The position numbers and the translations under genes are program-made. Shown here piece after piece: positions 11,721 through 22,009 of a stretch of DNA of 64,000 nucleotides. Origin of the DNA: Poa pratensis (taxonomy: Eukaryota > Streptophyta > Magnoliopsida > Poales > Poaceae); contig CAMZMU010000027.1 in assembly GCA_947311845.1 (NCBI GenBank), positions 45,556,053-45,620,052 of the forward strand. The letters run 5' to 3'. How positions within the stretch are numbered: the first letter of the stretch is position 1; every line of letters starts with the position of its first letter. Under the pieces are notes generated by a model. The model was not told the origin of the DNA and did not search any database. It worked only from the letters and a program-made list of their open reading frames with translations.

Positions 11721-12285
11721 TGTCATGGGATTGTCACGGCAGATGTTACCAAGGGGTAACTTGAGTGTGGGGTTACGACGGCTCTAGTGTACGGAAGATT
11801 GTCATGCTCCACGGGGAAATAGGATTTACCCAGGTTCAGCCTCTCCATAGGAGACAAAGACCTACTTCCTGCTTTTTCTATATTGATGATGATCTCGTAA
11901 CCCGGGCTTTGATATCACCGAGTTACAAGTCTAGGTTACAGGGGTGTCGACTAACTTTTAGCTTAGCTCTCTATGACCCAGGAGCCGGCTTATAAAGGCC
12001 ACCGGGTCTCCTGGTCGTGTACAAGGTAAAGCCTGGTTGTACCCGTACTAGGAGTCCTACTCTATCTCCTCTAATCTTGCGTGTACTCCAAGTCCTAGAC
12101 TCCGTGACGCGCACCGCCTCCGGGTCTTCTCGAAGTTTCCTTGTACTGGCCTGGTTACCGACAAGCTCACCGGCCCGTTAGTGTAACCCGGCCCATGGTG
12201 ATGGTTAGCTGGCCTCACCCGGCCTCCAGCCTGGCGGGTCATGCTTCCCTCTTCATGGGCCTACCGGGTTATGATCCCCCCAACA
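11721..12285 (-). repeat. Gypsy A 3' LTR
   Basis: 565-bp LTR with TG...CA ends (TGTCATGGGA... to ...CCCCCCAACA on the plus strand), preceded by the target duplication GGTGT at 11716-11720. It pairs with 52912-53474. On the element strand it has a TATA-like TTTATAAG box and ends CCACGACA-like, as in Gypsy B and C. Confidence 0.95.
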
Positions 12286-12296
12286 GTAGCCCCCAG
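12286..12296 (-). promoter_or_regulatory. Gypsy A polypurine tract
   Basis: On the element strand CTGGGGGCTAC directly precedes the 3' LTR, the expected position of the plus-strand primer. The same GGGGGCTAC word recurs in the aORF introns of A and B and at the 3' LTR of B. Confidence 0.65.
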
Positions 12297-12909
12297 GATA
12301 ACTTGGACGCCAGGTCTGCGTGCTCCCCATCTAGATATAAATTTCATCTCTCGGAGTGAGCCGCTATCCTTGCCGTCCGGGTTAGCCTCCTGAAAATAAG
12401 AAATACTCAAAGAAAAACTAGAGATTAGATAACACTTGCTCTGCTTCATCGACTATCCTTTGTCATTCTTATTGTAACCCGGCTACTCTTTTCCAGGTCA
12501 CATTCGTGGCCCAATCATTTGATAAAAACATCCGTCAAACTCGAGCTCATCCCTTATCAGGGAATATTCTTTTTGTCTTATCCTTTTGTCGTTTCCTTAT
12601 CTCTTCACTTTTTACCATTGTGCCCCTAGGTTTTCACCGCGGGCTATATATACCAAGGCACGGATAAATGGAATCACTTTTTCCCATCTTGGACAACTCT
12701 TTCTTCTTCTTCCAGCCGCATCTGAAACCCTAGACCTAAAATCTCCACCGTGTCGCGCCGCCGCCGCTCTCTGCAGCTAGCCACGCCACAGCCGCCGTTG
12801 TTTTTGGGTCCAGATCCAAGCTGCGTTGCACCGCCGCTCTCTTTTCATCATTGCGCGACCTATCTCCACACCATTTCTTTATCTTCCTCTCGGAGCAAGC
12901 TCGGCTACC
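12297..12909 (+). promoter_or_regulatory. Leader and putative promoter of the Gypsy A antisense ORF
   Basis: This stretch lies between the 3' LTR and the aORF start codon. A TATA-like CTATATATACC at about 12644-12654 sits about 260 bp before the ATG at 12910. It is followed by a C-rich leader containing CCGCCGC runs and ACCCTAG, as in grass 5' UTRs. Gypsy B has a TATA-like box at the matching distance. The promoter role is inferred from sequence only. Confidence 0.5.
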
Positions 12910-13872
12910 ATGGCGCCCAAGGCCGTGCCAAAACCTCAAGGGAAAGGCAAGGCCGTGGAGGAATCCGCCACCCCGGCGCCGGAGAAGACCACCAGTCACA
13001 TTAAGGCCGATTGGGGGAAATCCTCCACCACCAATCTGAAGCTGCAGACGCTTGTGGACGCCCAAATCTTGCCCACAAAAGAAGCAATCCAATGGCGCGG
13101 AGCTTCCGATGAGGTACGACCCGAACCCGGGCTAGGGGAAATCATTGGTTTTACTGAGCATGTAACCCGGGGTTTCAGACCTCTGGGTTCCCTTTTCTTC
13201 CGCACAGTACTAGATTACTACTGACTTAGGCCTCAGGATATTGGACCCAACTCTGTGCTCAACATGAGTCAGTTTGTAGTATTTTGCAAATCATATCTCC
13301 AAATGGCTCCATCCTTGCCTCTGTTCCTCGAAATTTTCTACTGCAACCCCCAACGTGAATGCAAGGACGGGCCTCTGCTAGTTTGTGGCGCAATTACTAT
13401 TCAGCGTCGTAGGGACTGCTACTTTCCGGGTATGAAATTGCTTAGCCACACGAAGAATTGGTAGAAGAGTTTCTTTTATTATAAGGATACATCACCACCA
13501 GGGGAGCCTAAGCTACCGGGTTACTCTGTGGATAAACTGGTTCTTACTGATAAGATGAACTCTTTCGGTACTGCCGCTGAGAGAAAGGAATTGGAACCCG
13601 TCTTTCAGCGTATCCATGCTTTGCTAGCCCACGGGCTCAGGGGCACGGATCTGATCAAAACTTGGGTTAAGTGGCGCATGCAGCCCCTCAGTATCAGAGA
13701 AAAGTTATTCTATGAATATTCTGGCAAACTCACTGACGGGTTACGTTACTCGGCTAATGAGTTTCCTGACAAAGAAATGTTCAAACCCGTCAAGTCTTTC
13801 CTTGGCAAGAAACTGATTGACATTAAAGAGACGGGTCTCGCTCCTTTTTGCGAGACTAACCCGGCCAAGGTG
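12910..13872 (+). pseudogene. Gypsy A antisense ORF, exon 1 (Transposase_28-like 'putative gypsy type transposon' domain)
   Basis: The start ATG at 12910 (GCTACCATGGCGCCC) matches the homologous start in Gypsy B. A basic, Ala/Pro-rich N-terminus of about 50 residues is followed by a domain with FTEHVTRGF, GSLFFRTVLDYY, IGPNSVLNMSQFVVFC and SLPLFLEIFYCNPQ. This resembles the plant-specific Transposase_28 family (Pfam 'putative gypsy type transposon'); its biochemical role is unknown. One frame runs the full 963 bases but contains two premature stops (13222-13224 and 13462-13464). The exon probably ends before GTATGT at 13873. The protein is not needed for known retrotransposition steps and is read opposite to gag-pol. 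Confidence 0.75.
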
Positions 13873-13955
13873 GTATGTACTTCCTTACTCTTGAATCACT
13901 CCTATATTCTTTATTTTCTTGACCCAACTAACTTTCCCGAGTTTATTCTTTTCAG

Positions 13956-14547
13956 GCCAACGATGACTGGTGGAAGGTGAACTTCACCCCACCTACCACT
14001 CCTGAGGCTGATGAAGACGAAGAAACCGATGAAGAGGAGATGGAAGGTGAGCTTGTCCCTTTAAATGGGATTTTCCTCGATCTGATTGACAACGATACCA
14101 CCTACAAGGGCATTTCTACTGATAACCCGGATATCTCTCCTCCAGGTCCTTCAGACAACCCGGACCCTGTCAATCCGGGTCCCACTTCCTCTACCAAGGA
14201 ACCTCCAAAAAAGCGAACCCGCTCTGCTGTGATTAATGTGCCTTATTCTCGCTTATCTCAGTATCTTTCGAGCAACTCTCAATCAAACAAGCAACCGCAG
14301 GAGAAGGAACAAGAAAGAGAACTGGCGGCCAGCAAGAGACGCAAGACCCGGTCCTCGCCAGGTGACGATCCCTTATACGAAGGTATTCCTAACATTGCTT
14401 CTCCTCGCCGAGCCGGCCATCCCAAAGTTGCTCCCACTGCTTCCCATCCTTTAGCTGGTAGACACCGGGTTCCTGACTCCCGGTCCTTATCAGCTTTCTC
14501 AGGCGGGTCCAATGGTGAATTACCTGATGATATTACGATCAACACTG
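13956..14547 (+). pseudogene. Gypsy A antisense ORF, exon 2 (acidic and Pro/Ser-rich region)
   Basis: It follows an acceptor TTTTCAG at 13949-13955. It opens with ANDDWW, matching DQAWW in Gypsy B. A highly acidic run (about 13998-14050, EADEDEETDEEEMEGE) and a basic KKRTRS / SKRRKTRSS region, possibly a nuclear localisation signal, follow. It ends at PDDITINTG. The matching Gypsy B exon ends PDDIQINIG with a GTATGC donor; here the bases are GGCTAACG, so the donor is either a GC donor or mutated. The exon is open throughout. The function is unknown; the acidic and basic clusters suggest binding to nucleic acid or chromatin. Confidence 0.65.
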
Positions 14548-14626
14548 GCTAACGATTCTTTTTCCTTTGCACTATTGCTTCTTTCTTACTTGTCATATGA
14601 CTAACTTTACCACATCATATTTTTAG

Positions 14627-15086
14627 GGCTCAGGCTACTCTTTCTGATGACCCGGATACCTCTCCTTCTCCTCCTCCTCAGCCAATTGTGCCAGAGCCCT
14701 CTCCAATGGAAGCTCATCACACAGAGCCATTGCAGGAAGAACAAGGAAAAGGAGAGCCGGCGATATTGAAGCCCACAACTCCTGCATCTGAAGGTACAAA
14801 AACTTCTCCAGCACAAGTTCAAACACTTGCTGATGACCCAGACGTACAGATTACCGGGTCTGAACACACCTCCATTCCAGGTCCCTCCAAGGTCATTGCT
14901 AAAGTGATTGAGCCAGAAGCTAAGCCCACTCCAGAGCTGCAAAACAAGGACCCTATTTCTTATTTTGGTCTTCCGGCTCTCGAAGGGATGGAATTTCCGG
15001 CTCTGTTGAATGAATATTTCTCCCGGATTTCTCAGCACAAGAATGTCGAGGGAGACCTGGTAAAGATGATTAGCAAGCGCCACGAG
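14627..15086 (+). pseudogene. Gypsy A antisense ORF, exon 3
   Basis: It starts after TTTTTAG at about 14620-14626 and ends at KRHE before a GTAAAC donor at 15087; the Gypsy B exon also ends at KRHE. The N-terminal part is Pro/Glu/Thr-rich and low in complexity. The C-terminal part is conserved with B: IAKVIEPE, KDPISYFGLPALEG, PALLNEYFSRISQH. The frame is open across the exon. No known domain is recognised. Confidence 0.65.
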
Positions 15087-15649
15087 GTAAACTTCATTGT
15101 TCTTTACACATATATAGATTGTAGCCCTCAAGCCTCAAAATTTTCAACTTGCTGCTAAGCTTGAAGCTTTACTTATAAAAACTTCAAACCTATAGCCCCC
15201 AAGTTCCGGGTTAGCTATTCATAGCAATCTGGAACTAAGACTTTTCATTCCATATCAACACTTGTTATCCTTGAGAATAAAAAACGTCAAACACTGTAGC
15301 CCCCAAGTGCCGAGTTAGCTGTTCACAGCAACTGGGGACTAAAATTTTGTCTCTTTGTAATCATCTTTGAACATGTTACTTAGAAAACTTCGAACGCAGT
15401 AGCCCCCAAGTGCCGGGTTGTCTGCCTGCAGCAGCCTGAGACTCCACTCGAACCTTTTGTCTAGAAAAAAACTCAATAGTGTAGCCCCCAAGTTCCGGGT
15501 TAATTGTCCGTCAGTAACTTGGGACTCACAAATATTATCTGCAATCAAAAACTGAATACTGTATCTGTAGCCTCCAAGTCCCACGTTAACTTTCATCAGT
15601 AACTTGGGGTTTTAACCTTTGAACTTTGTTACTTCTGTATTATTCATAA
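15087..15649 (+). repeat. aORF intron 3 of Gypsy A: array of TAGCCCCCAAGTGCCGGGTT repeats (Helitron-split intron)
   Basis: Five degenerate units, at about 15190, 15295, 15398, 15480 and 15565, each begin (G)TAGCCCCCAAGT(G/T)CCGGGTT and are spaced roughly 80-105 bp apart. On the gag-pol strand this word reads AACCCGGCACTTGGGGGCTA and includes the polypurine-tract motif of the element. The homologous intron of Gypsy B (42644-43115) holds the same kind of array. The Helitron is inserted at 15649/15650, so this intron now spans 15087-30175. Confidence 0.8.
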
Positions 15650-16661
15650 CTAGGAGAATGCCCGTGCGTTGCTACGGAATAGCAAAACATTATGGCTTTG
15701 AAAATAGAAAAACTCATCGGCAATTTGCTCGCATGGTTACCATACCTCATAATCAACATTATTTTTGGTTTAAATTGGACATGTTGCTTGCACAAATGTC
15801 GCTGATCTTTTGGATGTGGTGAAGAAACTAAAAATCATTAGACAAATTAGTCTTCTCTCTCAAACCTCTCTACTGTCAAATAAGGAGCAGCACAATTTAG
15901 GTCTTATTTTCCGATTGCCCAAGAGAATATGATTTAGTCAGAGCATTTCCAGTAGATGATGTAAAATAGGGCTTGAACATGTTATTCACCGAAAATAAGT
16001 GTTGCGCTGTTGTCAATGTTGCAAACTAATTAGAAGCAAATCGCACAAAAAAAATATCATTCATTCAACACAATTGCTGGTCATTCAACATAACCAGATT
16101 ACAGTTTCACAATGTTAAAAGTATAATATTGTCACTAATCTCTAGGATACATTGTCCTAAGGAAAATACTCAAGAAAAACACAGTCCCACCAATACAGTC
16201 ACAACCATCGCTAGAATCACAATACAATAACAGACATCATAAGCAAAAGGAAAAGAGACTTGTACATCGCTCCACTCCTAGCACAGATAGTGCTGAGACA
16301 AAGATGCTTTCAACCTCTTCACTGCCATGTGGCGTCCTCCTCACCTTGATCCATCCTTAAATCTCGGCGAGAATGTATCTCCTCGAAATAACAAAATGTG
16401 CACACTGTAAAATAGTCAGTAGCTGCCGGTAGTGCTTACGATGAGTGTAATCACTGAGGTGTAAGCTTACAATTTGGTGCTATCCATGTCAGTCTTCAAT
16501 ACTACGCAAGGTTAGTGTTGTAAAGGCGTGTCAAGAAATCAACAAATCTGCATGGTTTCATGTACACTGGTGCTTCTCCTATTTGTGTTTCAGACATGGC
16601 CCAAAAGCACTACTACATTTTTCATTTCGATGTATTTAATTTATACAAATCTAGTTAACTA
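15650..16661 (-). other. Helitron 3' region with terminal hairpin and 3'-UTR-like sequence
   Basis: The terminal hairpin is at about 15661-15676. Read on the minus strand, 16385-16040 looks like the end of a plant transcript (an exon-like block with GATGGATCAAGGTGAGGAGG, then an AT-rich tail), possibly a captured last exon and 3' UTR. No reading frame supports a product. Confidence 0.4.
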
Positions 16662-18054
16662 TATAGGAATTTGTGTCTTGCAACATTTTATTTGTACACT
16701 ACATTCTCCGGAATTAAACTTCATGTGGAAGTATCATGGAAATAACAGGAAACTAATGATGTGGAATTGTACTTAAGAAAATATACTTAAGAAAGCCGGT
16801 ACGTCTATACTGAAATACAATGTATGTGAATATGCTGGAATTATACTCGGGACAGTATAGAGTGGAAACCCAGGTTGTTCATATGTTAGCTATATGAATT
16901 GATTAAAGCCTGCGAATTTGAATTATTCAAATTCGGCACGTGACTCACACACGTGTGCTCGAGGGACTAATTGCAGATTGAAACTCCTAGATGGTTACTG
17001 ATGATCGTGGTTGGTTTAGTTAACCTGGAGTTTCTAGAATAAATATCTGCGGAATTACGGTTTAAATAAAACCAGAATTAGCACTATATAAAGGTCCCTA
17101 AGGATGACTCCAACGGGCCGACGCAAACGGACACCAAATTATGTCCGTTTGCGTCGGGTCCGGCCGAGCGGACAGGGGGCGGACAGGAATTTGCGTCGAG
17201 TGCCTCCAGCGGTGGCCGACGCATTCTGCCGACGCATTTTTTTTTCCTTTTCTTTTGAACACAAAAGAGATAGCAAGTTTGGAGAGAATTGATATAAGAA
17301 ATAGATTGAAAAAATCAATCAAGATGCAGAAAAGATAGTATCTCGCTGGCTCGATTTGCAGCAAGATGCAATTTTATCAAGATGCAGAAAAAAGCAATCA
17401 AGATGCAATTGTATGGGCAGCAGCACAGATCGATCCTATCAAGATCCAATCGCCATCTCCAGCTTTAGGGCGCTAGTACCACACTCCAGGAACAAGCACG
17501 GATCGATCCAGCTCCAATCGCCATCTCCGGTTGCTACGTGCGGTAGCTCGAACTTGGCTGCACGGAGCGCCATGGTGCAGCAGGTGCCGAGGCGCGAGGC
17601 CTAGGCCGCCGTGGTCGTCGCCGAGGCCGACGCCATCCTCCGCCTCCGGGGTCTCTCCATGGTCGCCGCCGATGGGCCGAGTTGGAGAAGAGCTCGTGCG
17701 GCTCGCCGCCGTCTCTTTGTTTGGCGGAGGAGGAGAGAGAATATTTGTTTGGTTGGCATGTGGGGCAGCGTGCGGACAGGGGAGGCCGTGCGCGGATGCT
17801 GCGGACGCGTTTCTCGCTCCGTTTCTGTCCGTCCCCGACGCAAACTGGACCCAAATTTGGGCCAGAAATGCGTCGACCCGGACGAAAAAGGACACAAAAC
17901 GGACCAGCGGACTGAATGCGGACATAAACGGACTCGATGCGTCGGGCCGTTGAAGTCATCCTAAGCCGCTAGGCTCAAATTGATCATTGTGAGCGGCACC
18001 ACGAAAAAGGATCGGAGGAATAGGGGTTAGACCGTATTAGTGATAAACCTAACA
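16662..18054 (+). repeat. Element D 5' LTR, split by a Harbinger-like element
   Basis: The LTR parts are 16662-17101 and 17965-18054, matching 21481-22009 with scattered differences (about 4% by eye). It has a TATA-like CACTATATAAAG near 17085-17095 and ends ACCTAACA. Confidence 0.9.
17102..17961. mobile_element. Harbinger-like (PIF/Tourist type) element inside the D LTR
   Basis: The terminal inverted repeats are GGATGACTCCAACGGGCCGACGC at the left and its near-perfect inverse at the right (two mismatches). The target duplication is TAA (17099-17101, 17962-17964), typical of PIF/Harbinger elements. At 860 bp there is no transposase. The right half (about 17520-17960) is very GC-rich with overlapping open frames on both strands, perhaps acquired gene sequence; ACGCAAACGGAC words near both ends extend the inverted repeats. 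Confidence 0.85.
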
Positions 18055-18070
18055 TTCGTATCAGAGGCGA
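18055..18070 (+). promoter_or_regulatory. Element D primer-binding site (degenerate initiator-Met type)
   Basis: TTCGTATCAGAGGC directly after the left LTR; compare TGGTATCAGAGC in canonical plant elements. The first two or three positions have decayed. Confidence 0.6.
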
Positions 18071-21000
18071 CGGTTGATCGCCGCCGGGAATATTTGTCCG
18101 CTGCGCAACTCTGTCATCCCGGTGGCTGCCTTGTTCCGCTGTGCGTCGTTCGCCGGTCCGGCCCATGGCATGATGTGCTGCTGCGCCGCACGCACCCTCG
18201 CCGTTGGTGTCGGAATCCGGAACGGATCGCAACCTGCGCCTCCGCCTCTTTCGATCTCACAAACTCCGTCGCATCCGCGATTTGTTTTCGATCCCGTGGT
18301 CCCGGTGCCACGTCGCCGAGTAGCTCTTCGTGACTAGCTGAGCGACTTCGCGGAAGTCCCCACGTCTCAAGATACTCGCCGAGATTTCTCGGCGCTGCAC
18401 CAGTGCACCTGCACGTCCCCGGTCGATGGAACCCTCGCTAATTCTGGAAAGTATTTCCGATTCCCGCACACAGATCGAGGAGGTTTGCTAGCTGCTAATC
18501 GAGCAATGAGCCACACCACGGCTGCCTATTCTCTCACGAACGGATCAGGGAAGGAAACAGCCAGCAAAAAGGAAAGGCTTCACACGCAACGATCAAGGCA
18601 GCTATCAGCTTTCTTACTGCACGGTCATTGTTTTTTTTTTCACAGCAATCGAGGAAGACAATAAGGTATAAATCACGTGGATGCATACCACGGAAGTGGA
18701 CATCGGCAGTTTCAAGCTCGCGTCTACAGAGTACAGAGCACAGACCGGTAACGTTTTTTTTTTGTTCTGTCGCTGGCTTAAAACTAACGTTTACTGTGTA
18801 TTATTTAGAACTTGTAAACTTGATGGCTCTAATTACACGGTTTAGAGAGGAAAATTTATGTATTTACTTCCAGCTGAGAATATTGATTGCGTCATTGAAC
18901 TGTCTAAACCGGAAAAGCCAAAGAAAAAGAAACCATGGAATTTGGACTTAGGAAATAAACTAGTTCAAATATTTATATTGAAATCATCGTTTGATTCATT
19001 AGGTGCTTGAATATGAAAGTGCACATATTACGTGGAATATTATGCGTAATCTGGAAAAAGATATGTATATTTTTTTTTGTTGGCTTATCTTTTATTGGGC
19101 ATTATATGGTTATGGAGGAAATTGGAACATACTCCGAGGAAATTGAATGATTATCTTGGTCGGATGATATTAATTGCTACGGTAGACATTATCACCGGAA
19201 TATATTAGACTCATTGGATTACTTCGGAATCGATCGGAGTATTTTAATAATTCATCGGAATTCTCTGGCGCAACGATGATGAGGCGACATGCATGAAGCA
19301 TGTTTATAATGGAAGTGACATTACTTATTATTATGGAGGAATATGGGAAATACTCAAATGGAAGAGGAAATCGACATTTACTCCACGGTATGTCCATTAT
19401 TTTTGCACTAAATATTTGTTTGTGGCTACTTTTCCATATAGTTGGATTGTGGACTTTGTCTCTGCATCATAAATTGATGGAATAAAATGGCAAATTTAGT
19501 GATATGTGAACAATTTTCAAAGGAAATTATGTGTGTGTAACTTTGGAATTGGAAATTATGCCATCAAACTCCTTTTGTGGAGGAAAATTATTATTGTTTA
19601 TACATTCACCTACAATGGGAAGGAATTTATAGTTCATTGTTGGAATTGGAATTATGCCATTATACTCTTTTGTGGAGGGAAGGTATCATTTTATTTTGTA
19701 GGACATGGATATTCACCTACGATGAGAAGGAATTTAATTTATACTTCTCTATCGGAATTTGTTGGTTATGTATGCTATATGGAAAAGGAAGATTGGAATT
19801 ATTGCTCAATGAAAATTAGTGCATTATGGAATTTAACACAATGGACTCATTTATCTTGACAATCCGTTGGAAGTTGATGTACAAACTGTACATTTTGTGA
19901 AGATCACTCCATATGGAGGAATACTTGAAATAGGAACACATGCTCTGAAATTTATTGTTGATGAAATTTACGACTTGGTCATACTCTACAAACATAATTA
20001 TGCTTGTTAATTATGGAATTATAAACTTAAAGTGGGAGGACTATCAATTATGGATTTCTCTTCAATGTGGCATTTGGTATTACACTCCCATTAGAGGTTC
20101 AATTATTTATCTCATTTACAAATTGGTCGATCACATATCAAAGAACAGAATTAGTGGATTATTAATTCTGGAAATCAAAGCTTTTAGTGGGAGGATTATG
20201 ATACTTTATCAACACATATTTACGGTATTTTTGAACACTCCTACTTGAGGTGGATATATTTGTTTATTTCATGATTCACTTGATATGGTAATAATATCTT
20301 TGACAATACAAGTCGGAAGGTTTTTGTTGTATTAACATCTCATACTGAAGTGGAAAATCAGTTCATCAAAGGATTACAAGGTTTGAAACTGATTGGTGGG
20401 GGAAGTACACTTCAGGAATATTAATTGAAAATAATGTGATGAGCATGGAATTATTCACCGTTGTCTTATGTTATATACTCCATGATTGAATGGAGGAATA
20501 CAACTCTTGGTTATTCACTGGATTATGAAAGCATTACATACTACTATTTGTTGAGTCATATGGATTTATTATGATGGAAGATAATGGTTTTATTTATGAT
20601 GGAAGACAATCATATATAAAGGTTAGTGTTATTGTGTTATTACTACATGTGCTAACTATGTTCTTATTGTTTTTAAAATATCACATTGATGGAAGTGAAG
20701 CTTGATTCGGTTCTAACTTTCATATGAAAGGTATGGTGAAGCTTCCAATCTTTTGGGAGTGGAATTACATAGAGAATGTTTTGATACTTTTTTCTATGGA
20801 AAAGTGCAAACCTGTCATGTACCTTTTGATTAAGGGAATAATACTCTGCGAGGAATTATATTTAAACTCGTGAGGAAAAAGGAAGAATAATTGTCATCCT
20901 CAGTTATTGTGGGACATTGTTCATGCGACCTGAACTTTGCCATGTCGTTGTAATTGTTGCTATTTTGATTAGTACGGAAACGATTTGCTGGAATTATTAG

Positions 21001-21480
21001 CAAACGGAATATGAATCTTATTAAAAAAATTGGAATCGCATAATGGACTTGTCGCACAATGTCAAGGAAATATGGATTACTCATTATTCATTGATGATCT
21101 CAACCTTCAACTACGTGGATATTGACACTATTTGTGATCTTGGTGAAAGGTAATCTATTTTATGTTATGTGTTAATATTTACTTTTTTAGGTCTTTATGG
21201 TGTACAAAGTAAACATGATTTAGTACTCGTTATTTACGAAATATGAATACTTCAATGCATCTCAAGCATTGAAGGAAGATCTATGGTTAAGTAATTTTCT
21301 TCGTAAACTTAAGGTCGCGGAAAGACGCATCATAACATGTTACTTTGTGATAATATGAGTGCTAAAGTCACAAAGTTTATATGCAACATGAATACACTGA
21401 AGGAAGGAATTATTTTATAACCATGCTAATTGTGTGGGAATTCACTTGTTGAAATAAAATGTTTTTAGTCAAGTGGGAGA
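18071..21480 (+). other. Interior of element D, no coding region recognised
   Basis: About 3.4 kb. The first 450 bp are GC-rich, the remainder AT-rich with many scattered TGGAGGAATAT / GTGGGAGGA purine words. Frames up to about 117 codons exist, but none shows a capsid, protease, RT or integrase motif. Confidence 0.65.
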
Positions 21481-22009
21481 TGTAGGAATTTGTGTCTTGC
21501 AATATTTTATTTGTACACTACATTCTCCGGAATTAAACTTCATGTGGAAGTATCATGCAAATAACAGGGAACTAATGATGTGGAATTGTACTTAAGGAAA
21601 TATATTTAATGAAGCCGATACGTCTATACTGGAATACAGTGTATGTGAATATGCTGGAATTATACCCGGGACAGTATAGAGTGAAAAGCCAGGTTGTTCA
21701 TATGTTGGCTATATGAATTGATTAAAGCCTGCGAATTTGAATTATTCAAATTCGGCATGTGACTCACACACGTATGCTCGAGGGACTAATTGCAGATTGA
21801 AACTCGTAGATGGTTACTGATGATCGTGGTTGGTTTGGTTAACCTGGAGTTTCTGGAATAAATATCTGCGGAATTACGGTTTAAATAAAACCGGAATTAG
21901 CACTATATAAATGTCTCTAACCCCTAGCCTCAAATTGATCATTGTGAGCGGCACCACGGAAAAGGGTCGGAGAAATAGGGGTTAGACCGTATTAGTGCTA
22001 AACCTAACA
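21481..22009 (+). repeat. Element D 3' LTR
   Basis: 529 bp, TGTAGGAATT...ACCTAACA, preceded by the purine-rich AAGTGGGAGA and followed by the target duplication AACTA. Confidence 0.9.

Larger units (their letters stand above)
16662..22009 (+). mobile_element. Element D: non-coding LTR retrotransposon (LARD-like)
   Basis: The LTRs are 16662-18054 (529-530 bp after removing a Harbinger-like insertion) and 21481-22009, flanked by the target duplication AACTA (16657-16661, 22010-22014). The left LTR begins TATAGG where the right begins TGTAGG, a point change in the terminal TG. A PBS-like GTATCAGAG (18058-18066, complementary to the 3' end of initiator methionine tRNA) follows the left LTR, and a purine-rich AAGTGGGAGA precedes the right LTR. 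The 3.4-kb interior is AT-rich and I see no gag or pol motif, so proteins had to come in trans. The lineage is undetermined. Confidence 0.85.

Noticed and set aside
15650..15690. Interpreting the GCCCGTGCGTTGC end as a terminal inverted repeat of a Mutator-type element
   Set aside because: No inverted counterpart at 30153 and no target duplication; the hairpin, CTAG and A|T context fit a Helitron better.
17473..17964. Several 100-150 codon frames in the Harbinger-like element
   Set aside because: Open on both strands at once in GC-rich sequence and no transposase motif; not called as genes.
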